A DNA stretch of 64,000 bases from Edaphobacter aggregans DSM 19364 (GCF_000745965.1 NZ_JQKI01000020.1:1-64000); one strand, 5' to 3'. Shown: positions 39,284-47,229, numbered from the stretch's first letter. The notes: generated by a model not told the origin, from the letters alone. Translations and numbers: made by a program.

Positions 39284-39973
39284 TCACTTTGCGTCGAGCC
39301 TCCGTTCAATCTCCTGTCGTTCGGGACTCAATACGTGAACCGGCTTACTATCGCCGCCGTCATACTTTCTCTTTGTGCGGTAAGAGAATGCTTTGACATA
39401 TTGATCCGACTGCGGCTCAAAGCGCCACACCTCCACCGTGTAATAGTGCTGACCGAAATGGGTTTCACCATCACCCCAAATGAAATCTGCGCGAACCAGA
39501 ATTGGATATGGTGATGCACTCGGTACTGTCCACATCGCTCGATCACTAGCGTTGGTGACAGCCATGAACGGAAGTAAGTTGACGATCTTTCCGGCGTCCG
39601 CATCCCATTCAAAACGAAGTACGGCTAAGCGTTCGAGCGTTCCACTTCCGCCACCAGAGAAAGTACCGGTGAAAAATGCCCATGAACCGCCGTCTGCCAG
39701 TGGCAGCCTCTCAGATCTTGGGTCCAGACCAAACTGATAGACAACTGTCGACTCGCCGGAAGCCTTCTGCGATGGCATCTGATAGCAAATGTTTCGCCTC
39801 CCTAAAACACAGAGCCTTGCCCCAGACGTCGGTAATCCATCACCGTCCAGATCCCCTCCGGTTAGCGTGAAACGCGGAAAGGCCGCGTTCTTTCTCGGTG
39901 CCCCTAACTGAGCTAAGGCCAACGGTCCTAGCAACACTATCCAGACAGCGATCCAACACCGATTTACTCTCAT
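39284..39973 (-). CDS. secreted hypothetical protein
   Basis: Not recognised. 229 residues with a signal peptide (CWIAVWIVLLGPLALAQ), then a beta-rich region that starts with an EF-hand-like acidic turn (GGDLDGDGLPTSG) and contains two cysteines (CVLGRRNIC) likely to form a disulfide. Its C-terminus is polar. It lies at the edge of the repeat-rich region and has slightly lower GC than the core genes. Confidence 0.75.
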   Translation of the reverse strand: MRVNRCWIAVWIVLLGPLALAQLGAPRKNAAFPRFTLTGGDLDGDGLPTSGARLCVLGRRNICYQMPSQKASGESTVVYQFGLDPRSERLPLADGGSWAFFTGTFSGGGSGTLERLAVLRFEWDADAGKIVNLLPFMAVTNASDRAMWTVPSASPYPILVRADFIWGDGETHFGQHYYTVEVWRFEPQSDQYVKAFSYRTKRKYDGGDSKPVHVLSPERQEIERRLDAK

Positions 39974-40035
39974 GCGGATATATGTCTATCACCCTGCTAC
40001 TAACAGAACACGCTTGTGCAGAAGCTCTGCGTCGC

Positions 40036-40086
40036 TTATTCCGCTCTCTTGTACGACAGCTCATAGACTACCGGATTCGAAAGCCT
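40036..40086 (-). pseudogene. 3' remnant of a paralogue of the 41306-41893 gene
   Basis: On the minus strand the last 16 codons read RLSNPVVYELSYKRAE and then stop, closely matching the end of the intact gene at 41306-41893 (KLSSPVAYSLSYKKVD). Upstream, at the first base of the repeat (about 40088), the similarity ends and the sequence is replaced by the palindromic repeat. It is a truncated copy. Confidence 0.75.
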
Positions 40087-40087
40087 G

Positions 40088-40200
40088 GCCGGGTGCCCCA
40101 GGTCTCGCCGGGTGCCCCACATCTCGATTTTGAGATGTGGGTTCATTCGAGCTTCAGCTCGAACCCCGCCTCGCTTTAGGGCACAGCTTCAGCAGTGCCG
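40088..40200 (+). repeat. composite palindromic repeat, left copy
   Basis: GCCGGGTGCCCCAGGTCTC, a second GCCGGGTGCCCCACATCTC with its pairing arm GAGATGTGGG, then TCGAGCTTCAGCTCGA and GGGCACAGCTTCAGCAGTGCC. The same composite, from the second unit on, is repeated at 41152-41243 in the same direction with only a few changes. Confidence 0.9.
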
Positions 40201-40242
40201 ACTCTTCGCAGAGAACCCCTTGCGGGATAGCGTCGACAGCTC

Positions 40243-40283
40243 TACTATCGAAGCCGCAGCGAAACTATCGAAGCCGCAGCGAA
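40243..40283 (+). repeat. 20-base direct duplication
   Basis: The unit ACTATCGAAGCCGCAGCGA occurs twice in a row just ahead of the start codon at 40301. Confidence 0.8.
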
Positions 40284-40300
40284 GTGCCTTCACTCACCCA

Positions 40301-41119
40301 ATGAAACTACAATTGCTTGGTTCTCCTTTGACCGGCAGAGCGCCTCTAGTGGCAACCGTTCTCTCCCTTTTGCTTCTTCATCATGGCTTTCAAGGTCGGG
40401 CATGGTCCCAGTATCGGGTTGGTTATCCTTCTGGCCCACTGCCTATCGCCGCGTCTGCAGACGAGTTGGGGAGCGAGTTCCAATTAGGCGAACCGGAGCA
40501 ACGCGAAGATCTGCTAAAACGACTTGGCGTACACCCGGGAATTGCCCACGAGGCATCCGTGGCGACCACCGAGACAACCATCAAGGTTGACAGCCTTGAG
40601 GGCAAGGATATGAACATTCTGTTCTTGCCCTGCACAGGCCCTGGAGTTCCGACAGCCCATCTGTTTGTTCTCCGGCCAGATACGAAGCAAGGCTGGCGCG
40701 TGGCTGACGACGTACCACTCGACTGTTGGTGGCAGAACGCAACCTATCAACTGCTTTCAATCCCCGGACACTTCCAACGAGCCGTGTTGGCCCATCATGT
40801 CAACAAGGGTCACTGCTCCGGCTTCGTGCAGGATGATATGTTGCTGCTCTTCGGCCTGGACACCGGACATCTGTCCACAGTTCTCAGGACCGCTGAGTAC
40901 AAGCGAGAACAAATCGTCGGAGACGACAAGACCGTCGAACAGCAAAGCACGCTTCAGCCATTCCCAGATGGCAGTTTAGAGGAGACCCGCGCGACAACTA
41001 TTCTCTCGGGAGAGAATGATGTGGAGAAGCGCCTGACCCGCATTGAACGCCGCCGCTGGAGCTGGAACAAAACATCTCAAAGCTTCGTCTCAGGGGAGTT
41101 CACATCTGTGACAGATTAG
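40301..41119 (+). CDS. secreted hypothetical protein between direct repeats
   Basis: Not recognised. 272 residues; the N-terminal segment (PLVATVLSLLLLHHGFQGRAWSQ) is a signal peptide. The mature part has four cysteines and no known motif. The ATG at 40301 is chosen since upstream in-frame codons lie in the repeats. No clear ribosome binding site is seen. The gene lies between two near-identical direct repeats (40088-40200 and 41140-41285), and its base composition is lower in GC than the nearby core genes. Confidence 0.65.
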   Translation: MKLQLLGSPLTGRAPLVATVLSLLLLHHGFQGRAWSQYRVGYPSGPLPIAASADELGSEFQLGEPEQREDLLKRLGVHPGIAHEASVATTETTIKVDSLEGKDMNILFLPCTGPGVPTAHLFVLRPDTKQGWRVADDVPLDCWWQNATYQLLSIPGHFQRAVLAHHVNKGHCSGFVQDDMLLLFGLDTGHLSTVLRTAEYKREQIVGDDKTVEQQSTLQPFPDGSLEETRATTILSGENDVEKRLTRIERRRWSWNKTSQSFVSGEFTSVTD

Positions 41120-41139
41120 ACGGCACGGGTGCTTCCATA

Positions 41140-41285
41140 CTCGCCGGGTGCCGGGTGCCCCACATCTCGATTTTGAGATGTGGGTTCATTCGAGCTTCAG
41201 CTCGAACCCCGCCTCGCTTAAGGGCACAGCTTCAGCCGTGCCGCAATCACCCCCGCCAGAAACGCGGCTTCAGCCGCTGAAGTAC
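41140..41285 (+). repeat. composite palindromic repeat, right copy
   Basis: Begins CTCGCCGGGTGCCGGGTG, then carries CCCACATCTC...GAGATGTGGG, TCGAGCTTCAGCTCGA, GGCACAGCTTCAGCCGTGCC and a further palindrome GCGGCTTCAGCCGC. It is the direct-repeat partner of 40088-40200. Confidence 0.9.
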
Positions 41286-41305
41286 TTTTCCTCCCGTTCG
41301 TGAAC

Positions 41306-41893
41306 TCAATCCACCTTCTTGTAAGACAAGCTATAAGCAACCGGACTAGAAAGCTTGCCACTTGTCAACGTAACCTTGAGTGTCACCGTCTTCCCATCCT
41401 GCGAGACCGTAAACTCGTTCTCGCGCCGGCCATCCTCCGACACAAACACCTGCGTAATCCGATCACCCGCAAACACCTGCGTGAGTGTGCTCCGCTTGCC
41501 TTTATACACATAGTCAGCAGGCTCTCCCTTATCCCCCGAGACCATCTCCGGACGCGCCTCCGGACGAACAACGATCTTCCCCGGCTCAAACGAGAAGTTG
41601 TAGAAACCCAGAATCTGCGTCGTCGCCGAGACGCGGCTTCGGGCAGTCGAGCGAGTGACAAAAGAAAAACCTTCGACGGCATGATCAATCGCCTTGCTCC
41701 GCGCCTCTTCCTCCTGCGCACTCCCCGCATAGCGATACGTCCCGCTAAACCGCGCCCGCTGATCGGCCAAACCCGCGGGCACAGAAGACTTCGCCGCATC
41801 ATGCGCCGCTGTCTGTGCCACGCCGTCGATCGCGCCCCCAACAACCGCACAAAAAAACAGAGAACCGATCACCAAATCTCGCCAAACTCGCAT
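41306..41893 (-). CDS. secreted hypothetical protein
   Basis: Not recognised. 195 residues; a signal peptide (LVIGSLFFCAVVGGAIDGVAQ) leads to a small beta-barrel-like domain (RFSGTYRYAG and onward, ending SPVAYSLSYKKVD), which recalls lipocalin- or DUF-type ligand folds without a match I can name. ATG 41893 is preceded by GGAG; an upstream in-frame ATG (41920) adds nine residues without a better site. A truncated paralogue lies at 40036-40086. Confidence 0.75.
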   Translation of the reverse strand: MRVWRDLVIGSLFFCAVVGGAIDGVAQTAAHDAAKSSVPAGLADQRARFSGTYRYAGSAQEEEARSKAIDHAVEGFSFVTRSTARSRVSATTQILGFYNFSFEPGKIVVRPEARPEMVSGDKGEPADYVYKGKRSTLTQVFAGDRITQVFVSEDGRRENEFTVSQDGKTVTLKVTLTSGKLSSPVAYSLSYKKVD

Positions 41894-41932
41894 GATCTTC
41901 TCCGTCCGTTCAGGTTGCAAGGTTTGCAGGAG

Positions 41933-42691
41933 TTACTTCAGCGGATAAAGCTTCATATCGCGAAAGTAAACCTCCGCCCCTTCCGACTGAAACAGAATCT
42001 TCCCGCTACCCGGTGAAGGATCCGTCCCCTCATTCACCAACTTCCCATTCACATACTGCTTCACATCGTTTCCCTGAATCACCAGCTCCACAACATTCCA
42101 CTCTCCATGCGGCCTCTCCACCTCGCCCACAGCAGAGCGAAAACCAACCACATTCTCCGTCGGCCCCTTACCGAAGCGATCGATCTTCATCGCCGAGCCC
42201 GCCGGCCCCGTCACCCGCCCCCCGTCCTTACCGGTCAGCGCCGCGCCATCGGTCATCCAGAAATCCCCCGTTCCACCCTCCATAATCTGGAACTCCAGAG
42301 ACGGCGGCCAAACCTTCTGCTCACCCTGGATGTTGTACAGAATCCCGCTATCCCGCGCCTTTCCCTCGCGCGACCCGTACGTCCCCTCGCCCCACTTGAA
42401 CTCCGCCCGCAGATAGTAGTTCTGATACTCCTTCTTCGTGATGATGTACCCCATCTCTTTGCCCGAGACATGAATCACGCCGTTCTCCACCTGAAAGACA
42501 TGATCCGGATCGGAGTTTAGCCCCTTGCTCTTCAGAAACACATCGAAGTTCTTCAAATCCTTCCCATCGAACAGAACCACCGCCGCCTTATGCGCCGGAA
42601 TCGCCGGCACCTGCCCCGCCGCCTCATTCCTCATCCCCACGGACACAACCAACGCAGCCACCGCAACTGCCGCTCTTCCACCTAAAACCAC
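41933..42691 (-). CDS. DUF1080 secreted protein (3-keto-disaccharide hydrolase-like)
   Basis: Exported protein of 252 residues with the DUF1080 fold (concanavalin/LamG-like beta-sandwich). Recognisable parts are VVLFDGKDLKNFDVF, YLRAEFKWGEGTYG, the region DSGILYNIQG, and the C-terminal YFRDMKLYPLK. Some members hydrolyse 3-keto-glycosides; that role is family knowledge, and the residues cannot be checked here. GTG 42691 follows GGAGGGG. It lies 40 bases upstream of the 41893 gene and probably shares its transcript. Confidence 0.85.
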   Translation of the reverse strand: MVLGGRAAVAVAALVVSVGMRNEAAGQVPAIPAHKAAVVLFDGKDLKNFDVFLKSKGLNSDPDHVFQVENGVIHVSGKEMGYIITKKEYQNYYLRAEFKWGEGTYGSREGKARDSGILYNIQGEQKVWPPSLEFQIMEGGTGDFWMTDGAALTGKDGGRVTGPAGSAMKIDRFGKGPTENVVGFRSAVGEVERPHGEWNVVELVIQGNDVKQYVNGKLVNEGTDPSPGSGKILFQSEGAEVYFRDMKLYPLK

Positions 42692-42847
42692 AACCCCTCC
42701 TCAAGATACACATCCCCGGCGACGCAGACCGGAACGCCGATCATCATAGCCTTTTGTGACCAGCGAAGTACTCTTCGTTTCACTATGCAAATATCATCTT
42801 CTCAAGCACCGTAGCACTCATCCGCACCAACCACTCGGAGACCCCAA

Positions 42848-43297
42848 ATGCGCTTCATGATCATCCGCAAATCCGACTCCAACATGGAGACCGGAGCCCT
42901 CCCCGACAACGGCCTCCTCGCCGCCGTAGGCCGCTACTACCAGGACATGCGCGACGCCGGCGTCCTCCTCGCCGGCGAATGGCTGCGCCCCACCGCCAGC
43001 TCCGCCCGCATCGTCGCCACCCAGAACAAGCAGACCGTCATCGATGGCCCCTTCACCGAGCTCAAAGAACTCATCGCCGGCTTCATCCTCATCGAGGTCC
43101 CCTCCCTCGAAGAGGCCATCCGCTGGGCCCGCCGCTGCCCCACCCTCACCGGCGCCGTCGACGCTCAGGCCGAGATCCGCCAGGTCCTCGAAGCCTCCGA
43201 CTTCCCCGCGGACTGCGCCGACCCCCTCACCCTCCACGCCTCAAAGCAGATCGCCACCGACGCCGAAAAACTCCTTCACCCAGCCACCACTGTCTAG
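42848..43297 (+). CDS. DGPF-domain (YCII-related) protein
   Basis: Small ferredoxin-like-fold protein of the YCII/DGPF family; the hallmark is DGPFTELKELIAGF (about residues 66-79). 149 residues, with a longer C-terminal end than its three neighbours. GGAG lies seven bases ahead of the ATG. DGPF proteins commonly neighbour ECF42 sigma factors; biochemical function is unknown. No TGTCGA-type promoter is seen in front of it, unlike for the block starting at 43747/43951. Confidence 0.85.
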   Translation: MRFMIIRKSDSNMETGALPDNGLLAAVGRYYQDMRDAGVLLAGEWLRPTASSARIVATQNKQTVIDGPFTELKELIAGFILIEVPSLEEAIRWARRCPTLTGAVDAQAEIRQVLEASDFPADCADPLTLHASKQIATDAEKLLHPATTV

Positions 43298-43310
43298 CCC
43301 CACCCCAAAC

Positions 43311-43422
43311 GTCATTCCGAGCGAAGCCCGCAGCGCGTAGCCGAGGAACCCCTGTATTTTGTCTTTGCCTCTGCTCTTGCTCTTGCTCGTCATTCTGAGC
43401 GAAGCGAAGAACCCCCGCATTT
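43311..43422 (+). repeat. two GTCATTCYGAGC-type repeat copies
   Basis: GTCATTCCGAGCGAAGCCCG...GAGGAACCCCTGTATTT (43311-43360) and GTCATTCTGAGCGAAGCGAA...CCCCCGCATTT (43389-43422). A polypyrimidine stretch joins them. Confidence 0.8.
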
Positions 43423-43430
43423 GCTTCTGC

Positions 43431-43540
43431 TTTGCACCGCCTTTGCTTTTGCTTTGCACCGCCTTTGCTTTTGCTTTGCACCGCCTTTGCTTTTGCTTTG
43501 CACTTGCTTTTGCACTTGCTTTTGCTTTTGTTTGCTTTTG
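43431..43540 (+). repeat. 22-base tandem repeat and its 12-base derivative
   Basis: The unit TTTGCACCGCCTTTGCTTTT plus GC occurs three times (43431, 43453, 43475), then shorter units of the form (T)TTGCACTTGCTT follow. On the minus strand the region would read as a Lys/Gln-rich open frame, but this is a consequence of the repeat and not a protein gene. Confidence 0.85.
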
Positions 43541-43577
43541 GACTCGCTCTGCACTTGCATTCCTGCTTTTGCTTCTG

Positions 43578-43650
43578 GGTACGCCAAGCCTTCAGGCTTG
43601 GCCCTCTACTCCTGCCCGCGAAGAAGGGCTTCAGCCCCTGGGGTTTGCCT
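43578..43650. repeat. GGGCTTCAGCCC-type palindromic repeat
   Basis: CCAAGCCTTCAGGCTTGG and, 25 bases later, AAGGGCTTCAGCCCCTGGGG then TTTGCC. It matches the pair at 19818-19890, with compensating changes in the first palindrome. Confidence 0.75.
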
Positions 43651-43688
43651 TTGTCAAAACGACGCAGCACCAAAAACCTCCCTCCCCC

Positions 43689-43715
43689 TGTCGATTCCGC
43701 CCCTCCCCAATCGAC
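43689..43715 (+). promoter_or_regulatory. ECF-type promoter, site 1
   Basis: TGTCGA (43689-43694), 17 bases, CGAC (43712-43715), then ATATAAGTG. A strong ribosome binding sequence (GGGAGGGGAG) and an ATG (43747) follow. Spacing and flank match sites at 43871 and 47268. TGTCGA with a CGA(C/T)C-like -10 is, from memory, the reported target motif of group ECF42 sigma factors. Confidence 0.7.
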
Positions 43716-43870
43716 ATATAAGTGAACCCCAGAAGGGAGGGGAGCTATGCACACCACCACCCGCTCCGCAATCACCCTCTTCGCCACCCTCTACACCCTC
43801 GCCCTCCTCACTGGCTCCCCCACCGCCCTACGCCCCTGGCAAAAAATCTTTCAAAAAGATTCATTCTCCG

Positions 43871-43897
43871 TGTCGATCTCAGTCGACTCCGTTCGAC
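43871..43897 (+). promoter_or_regulatory. ECF-type promoter, site 2
   Basis: TGTCGA (43871-43876), 17 bases, CGAC (43894-43897), then GTACAAGTA. It is located 54 bases ahead of the GTG of the VOC-family gene and would also lie inside the in-frame extension from ATG 43747. Confidence 0.65.
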
Positions 43898-43950
43898 GTA
43901 CAAGTAGAGCGGCAGAAAAACCCTCCGCTCACCACATAAAGGAGTGCACC

Positions 43951-44364
43951 GTGCAGATCACCCCCTACCTCAACTTCAACGGCAACTGTAAAGAGGCCTT
44001 CGAGTTCTACGAGCGCACCCTCAAGGGCAAAATCGAGGCCATGATGCCCCACGCCGGCTCCCCCGCCGAGCAGCACACCACGCCAGAGTGGCGCAACAAG
44101 ATCCTCCATGCCCGCCTCAACGTCAACGGCGGAATCCTCATGGCCTCCGACGCCCCGCCTCAGGGCTACAAACAACCCGAAGGCTTCGCCGTCTCGCTCA
44201 ACCTCACCGACATCCCCGAAGCCGAGCGCATCTTCCGCGAGCTCGCCGCCGACGCCCGCATCACCATGCCCCTCCAGCCCACCTTCTGGGCCGCCCGCTT
44301 CGGAATGCTCACCGACCGCTTCGGCATCCCCTGGATGATCAACTGCGAGCAACCCACCGCCTGA
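43951..44364 (+). CDS. VOC-family (PhnB/3-demethylubiquinone-methyltransferase-like) protein
   Basis: Vicinal-oxygen-chelate fold protein of 137 residues; features are ITPYLNFNGNCKEAFEFYERT at the start, KILHARLNVNGGILMASDAP in the middle and FGMLTDRFGIPWMINCE at the end. GTG 43951 has AAGGAG six bases upstream. The frame is open back to ATG 43747, which also has a strong GGGAGGGG site and would add 68 residues with a hydrophobic leader; both promoters (43689 and 43871) fit this double start. The protein is similar to the one at 46819-47229. Substrate unknown. Confidence 0.85.
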   Translation: MQITPYLNFNGNCKEAFEFYERTLKGKIEAMMPHAGSPAEQHTTPEWRNKILHARLNVNGGILMASDAPPQGYKQPEGFAVSLNLTDIPEAERIFRELAADARITMPLQPTFWAARFGMLTDRFGIPWMINCEQPTA

Positions 44365-44382
44365 ACCGGCCTCGATAGAAGT

Positions 44383-44420
44383 CGTCATTCCGAGCGCAGC
44401 GAGGAACCCCCCGCATTTCG
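44383..44420 (+). repeat. GTCATTCCGAGC-type repeat copy
   Basis: GTCATTCCGAGCGCAGCGAG then GAACCCCCCGCATTTCG, between the VOC gene and the next DGPF gene. Confidence 0.8.
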
Positions 44421-44469
44421 CCCGTAGCGCCGACACCCTCTCAGGACCACCACCAAAAAAAGGAGACCC

Positions 44470-44832
44470 ATGCGTTACCTCATGCTCTACCGCCCATCCG
44501 ACACCGCCGCCATGGAGTCCGGCGCCCCGCCCACCCCCGAACTGATCGCCCAGATGGGAGCCCTCATCCAGAAAAAGATCGGCGAGGGCAAGCTCCTCTC
44601 CACTGAAGGCTGCGCCGCCACCTCCAAGGGAGCCCTCGTCTCCTACAGCAAAGGCAAGCTCAACGTCACCGACGGCCCCTTCTCCGAGGCCAAAGAAATC
44701 ATCGGAGGCTTCGCCATGTTCCAGCTCAAGTCCAAACAGGACGCCATCGCCGAGGCCCGCGAGTTCCTCGAGATCGCCGGCGAAGGCACCGTCGAGATCC
44801 GCCTCATCCACGACCCCGTCTGCCTCGACTAA
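44470..44832 (+). CDS. DGPF-domain (YCII-related) protein
   Basis: 120 residues with DGPFSEAKEIIGGFAMFQL at residues 57-75. AAAGGAG lies just before the ATG. It is the shortest of the four DGPF proteins and has no C-terminal extension. Spacing to the next gene is 38 bases. Confidence 0.9.
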   Translation: MRYLMLYRPSDTAAMESGAPPTPELIAQMGALIQKKIGEGKLLSTEGCAATSKGALVSYSKGKLNVTDGPFSEAKEIIGGFAMFQLKSKQDAIAEAREFLEIAGEGTVEIRLIHDPVCLD

Positions 44833-44870
44833 CCCAAGAACCATCAACCATCACTCTAGGAGTTACAGCA

Positions 44871-45299
44871 ATGCGATTCATGATGCTAATGATCCCCAAA
44901 GGCTACGAATCCGCCAAGCCAGGCGAGATGCCCTCCGCCGAGGCCGTCGCCGCCATGATGCGCTACAACGAGTCCCTCAAAAAAGCCGGCGTCCTCCTCT
45001 CCCTCGACGGCCTCCACCCACCCTCCATGGGAGCCCGCGTCAGCTTCCCCCACGGCAAGCCCGTCGTCACCGACGGCCCCTTCGCCGAGGTCAAAGAGGT
45101 CCTCGGCGGCTACTGGATGATCCAGGTCCGCTCCCGAGAAGAGGCCATCGAGTGGGCCAAGCGCTGCCCCGCCAGCCCCAACGAGACCATCGAGATCCGC
45201 CAGGTCCAGGAACTCGCCGACTTCCCCGCCGACGTCCAGAAGCAGCTCGACGGCTTCACCGACATGCAGCCCCACCTCACCAACACCAAAGCCTCCTAA
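44871..45299 (+). CDS. DGPF-domain (YCII-related) protein
   Basis: 142 residues; DGPFAEVKEVLGGYWMIQV is the hallmark segment (about 67-85), and IEWAKRCPASPNETIEIRQ follows, as in the other copies. AGGAG precedes the ATG. Position and similarity indicate tandem duplication with the genes on both sides. Confidence 0.92.
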   Translation: MRFMMLMIPKGYESAKPGEMPSAEAVAAMMRYNESLKKAGVLLSLDGLHPPSMGARVSFPHGKPVVTDGPFAEVKEVLGGYWMIQVRSREEAIEWAKRCPASPNETIEIRQVQELADFPADVQKQLDGFTDMQPHLTNTKAS

Positions 45300-45332
45300 C
45301 CTGAACCCCTAATTCCGAGAAGGAGCACACCC

Positions 45333-45764
45333 ATGCGATTCATGATCATCATCAAAGCCAACCCCGCCTCCGAATCCGGAGCCATGCCCGACCGGAAGAT
45401 CCTCGAAGCCATGGGCAAGTTCAATGAGGAGCTCGTTGCCGCCGGCATCATGCTCGCCGGCGAAGGCCTCCAGCCCTCCGCCAAAGGCGCCCGCGTCCGC
45501 TTCAAAGGCAACGACCGCACCGTCGTCGACGGCCCCTTCGCCGAGACCAAGGAGCTCATCGCCGGGTTTTGGATCTGGCAGTGCAGCTCCCTCGACGAGG
45601 CCATCTCGTGGACAAAGCGCTGCCCCAACCCCTTCGACGAAGAGAGCGAGATCGAGATCCGCCAGATCTTCGAGCTCGAAGACTTCGGTCCCGAGCTAAC
45701 CCCCGAGCTTCGCGAGAGCGAAGAGCGCCTCCGCGCCGAGCTCTCCTCCCGCAAACCCAACTAG
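45333..45764 (+). CDS. DGPF-domain (YCII-related) protein
   Basis: 143 residues; DGPFAETKELIAGFWIWQC at about residues 68-86, then SWTKRCPNPFDEESEIEIRQ and an acidic C-terminal helix. AAGGAG lies seven bases before the ATG. It is closest to the canonical DGPFAETKE signature in this locus. Confidence 0.92.
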   Translation: MRFMIIIKANPASESGAMPDRKILEAMGKFNEELVAAGIMLAGEGLQPSAKGARVRFKGNDRTVVDGPFAETKELIAGFWIWQCSSLDEAISWTKRCPNPFDEESEIEIRQIFELEDFGPELTPELRESEERLRAELSSRKPN

Positions 45765-45839
45765 GTAGCCTACAAAAAGCAATTTCCGAGAAGCGAGACA
45801 GCTTTACACCAACGAACACTAACGAACACGAATTGACTT

Positions 45840-45902
45840 GTCATCCTCAGCGAAGTTTGGCGCGCACCTGCGCGCCAAACGCAGTCGAAGGACCTGCATT
45901 TC
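45840..45902 (+). repeat. GTCATCCTCAGC-type repeat with internal hairpin
   Basis: TTGTCATCCTCAGCGAAG, then the hairpin TTTGGCGCGC-ACCT-GCGCGCCAAA, then GCAGTCGAAGGACCTGCATT. It sits between DGPF and DoxX-like genes. Confidence 0.8.
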
Positions 45903-45943
45903 GCATTTCTGCCACTGAATCCACTCCAGACACGGAGAACCCC

Positions 45944-46738
45944 ATGCCCGTCCAAACCCAGCCCGCCACCACCACCAAAGCCGCCCTCTACACCGGCTAT
46001 ACCCTTACCACTCTCTTCGCCCTCTTCATGCTTATGGACGCCGGCATGAAGTTCACCCACGCCGCGCCCGTCATCGAAGCCAACAACCAGCTCGGCTTCC
46101 CCATACACCTCGTTCCCGCAATCGGCGTCCTCGCCCTCGTCTGCCTCGCCGTCTACCTCATCCCCGCCACCTCGGTCCTCGGAGCCGTCCTCTTCACCGG
46201 ATACCTCGGCGGAGCCATCGCCCTCCATCTCCGCGTCGACAATCCCCTCTTCTCCCACACCCTCTTCCCCATCTACATCGCCCTCTTCCTCTGGGGAGGC
46301 CTCTGGCCCCGCGACGCCAACCTCCGCGAGCTCTTCCCCGTCACCCATCCGCCTGCACAGCTACCGTCTTTAAAGAAAACTCTCTGGACCGGCTACGCGC
46401 TCACTGCCCTCGGCGCCCTCCTCGTACTCTTCTCCGCCGTCATGAAGTTCATCTACGTTCCACCAGCAGGCTCACCCCCACCCAGCTTCCCGCTCCATCA
46501 CTTCCACCACATCGCATACATCGAAATCGCCTGCACGATCCTCTACCTCATCCCCCGAACCTCGTTCTCAGGCGCCGTGCTGCTAGCCGGCTATCTCGGC
46601 GGAGCCACCTGCATCAATCTCCGCGACGGCCAGTCCCTCGGCAGCTCCCTCATTCCCGCCTTCATCGCCGTCATCCTCTGGGCCGGCCTCTGGCTGCGCG
46701 ACCTACGCCTCCATCGCCTGCTCCCGCTCCGCAGCTAG
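45944..46738 (+). CDS. DoxX-like membrane protein, tandem duplication
   Basis: 264 residues with about eight membrane segments. The two halves are alike: LYTGYTLTTLFALFMLMDAGMKF... and LWTGYALTALGALLVLFSAVMKF..., each with YLIP followed by (V/F)(L/S)GAVL(F/L)(T/A)GYLGGA. Each half resembles the single DoxX-like proteins (about 120-130 residues) that often accompany DGPF and VOC genes near ECF sigma factors. ATG 45944 is preceded by CGGAGA. It ends 27 bases before a bidirectional terminator. Confidence 0.88.
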   Translation: MPVQTQPATTTKAALYTGYTLTTLFALFMLMDAGMKFTHAAPVIEANNQLGFPIHLVPAIGVLALVCLAVYLIPATSVLGAVLFTGYLGGAIALHLRVDNPLFSHTLFPIYIALFLWGGLWPRDANLRELFPVTHPPAQLPSLKKTLWTGYALTALGALLVLFSAVMKFIYVPPAGSPPPSFPLHHFHHIAYIEIACTILYLIPRTSFSGAVLLAGYLGGATCINLRDGQSLGSSLIPAFIAVILWAGLWLRDLRLHRLLPLRS

Positions 46739-46764
46739 CCAAAGCTACATCAAACGCAACCGCA

Positions 46765-46793
46765 GAAAGGCTCGGCACTCAGCCGAGCCTTTC
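46765..46793. terminator. bidirectional intrinsic terminator
   Basis: GAAAGGCTCGGC and GCCGAGCCTTTC form a perfect hairpin between the converging DoxX-like and VOC genes. Confidence 0.75.
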
Positions 46794-46818
46794 CCATCTG
46801 CAAACCAACTCAAAAACT

Positions 46819-47229
46819 CTACCCCTGCGGCCGCTCCTTAAGGATCATCCAAGACGTCCCAAACTTGTCCCTCAGCATCGCAAACCGAAGCGCAAAGAAC
46901 GTCTCCTGCATCGGCATAAACACCTGCCCGCCGTCCGTCAGCACAGCAAAGACGCGCTCGGCCTCCTCCACCGAGTCGAGCATCAGCGAGAGGTAAACAC
47001 TCTTCATCGGCTCCGCCTTCGGAATATCTGCCCCCAGCAACGAAGTCCCGCCAATGTCGATCCGCGCATGCAGAATCGCCTTCTTCCAATCCGCAGGCAC
47101 ATTCGGATTAGGCTCCGGTGACTCCCCATGAATCATCATCATCACGATCTTGCCGCCCAGGTTCTTCTCATAAAAACGAAACGCCTCGGCGCAGTTGCCG
47201 CCATAGTTGACATAAGTAAGTAGCTTCAT
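46819..47229 (-). CDS. VOC-family (PhnB-like) protein
   Basis: 136 residues with the PhnB-like pattern (LTYVNYGGNCAEAFRFYEKN at the start, ILHARIDIGGTSLLGADIP, and FAMLRDKFGTSWMILKE at the end). ATG 47229 has GGGAG five bases before it; an ATG at 47262 would place the start next to the promoter -10. Site 47268-47295 drives it. It converges on the DoxX-like gene. Confidence 0.9.
   Translation of the reverse strand: MKLLTYVNYGGNCAEAFRFYEKNLGGKIVMMMIHGESPEPNPNVPADWKKAILHARIDIGGTSLLGADIPKAEPMKSVYLSLMLDSVEEAERVFAVLTDGGQVFMPMQETFFALRFAMLRDKFGTSWMILKERPQG

Noticed and set aside
43227-43787. Lys/Gln-rich open frame on the minus strand
   Set aside because: Created by the 22-base tandem repeat; no start signals or family.
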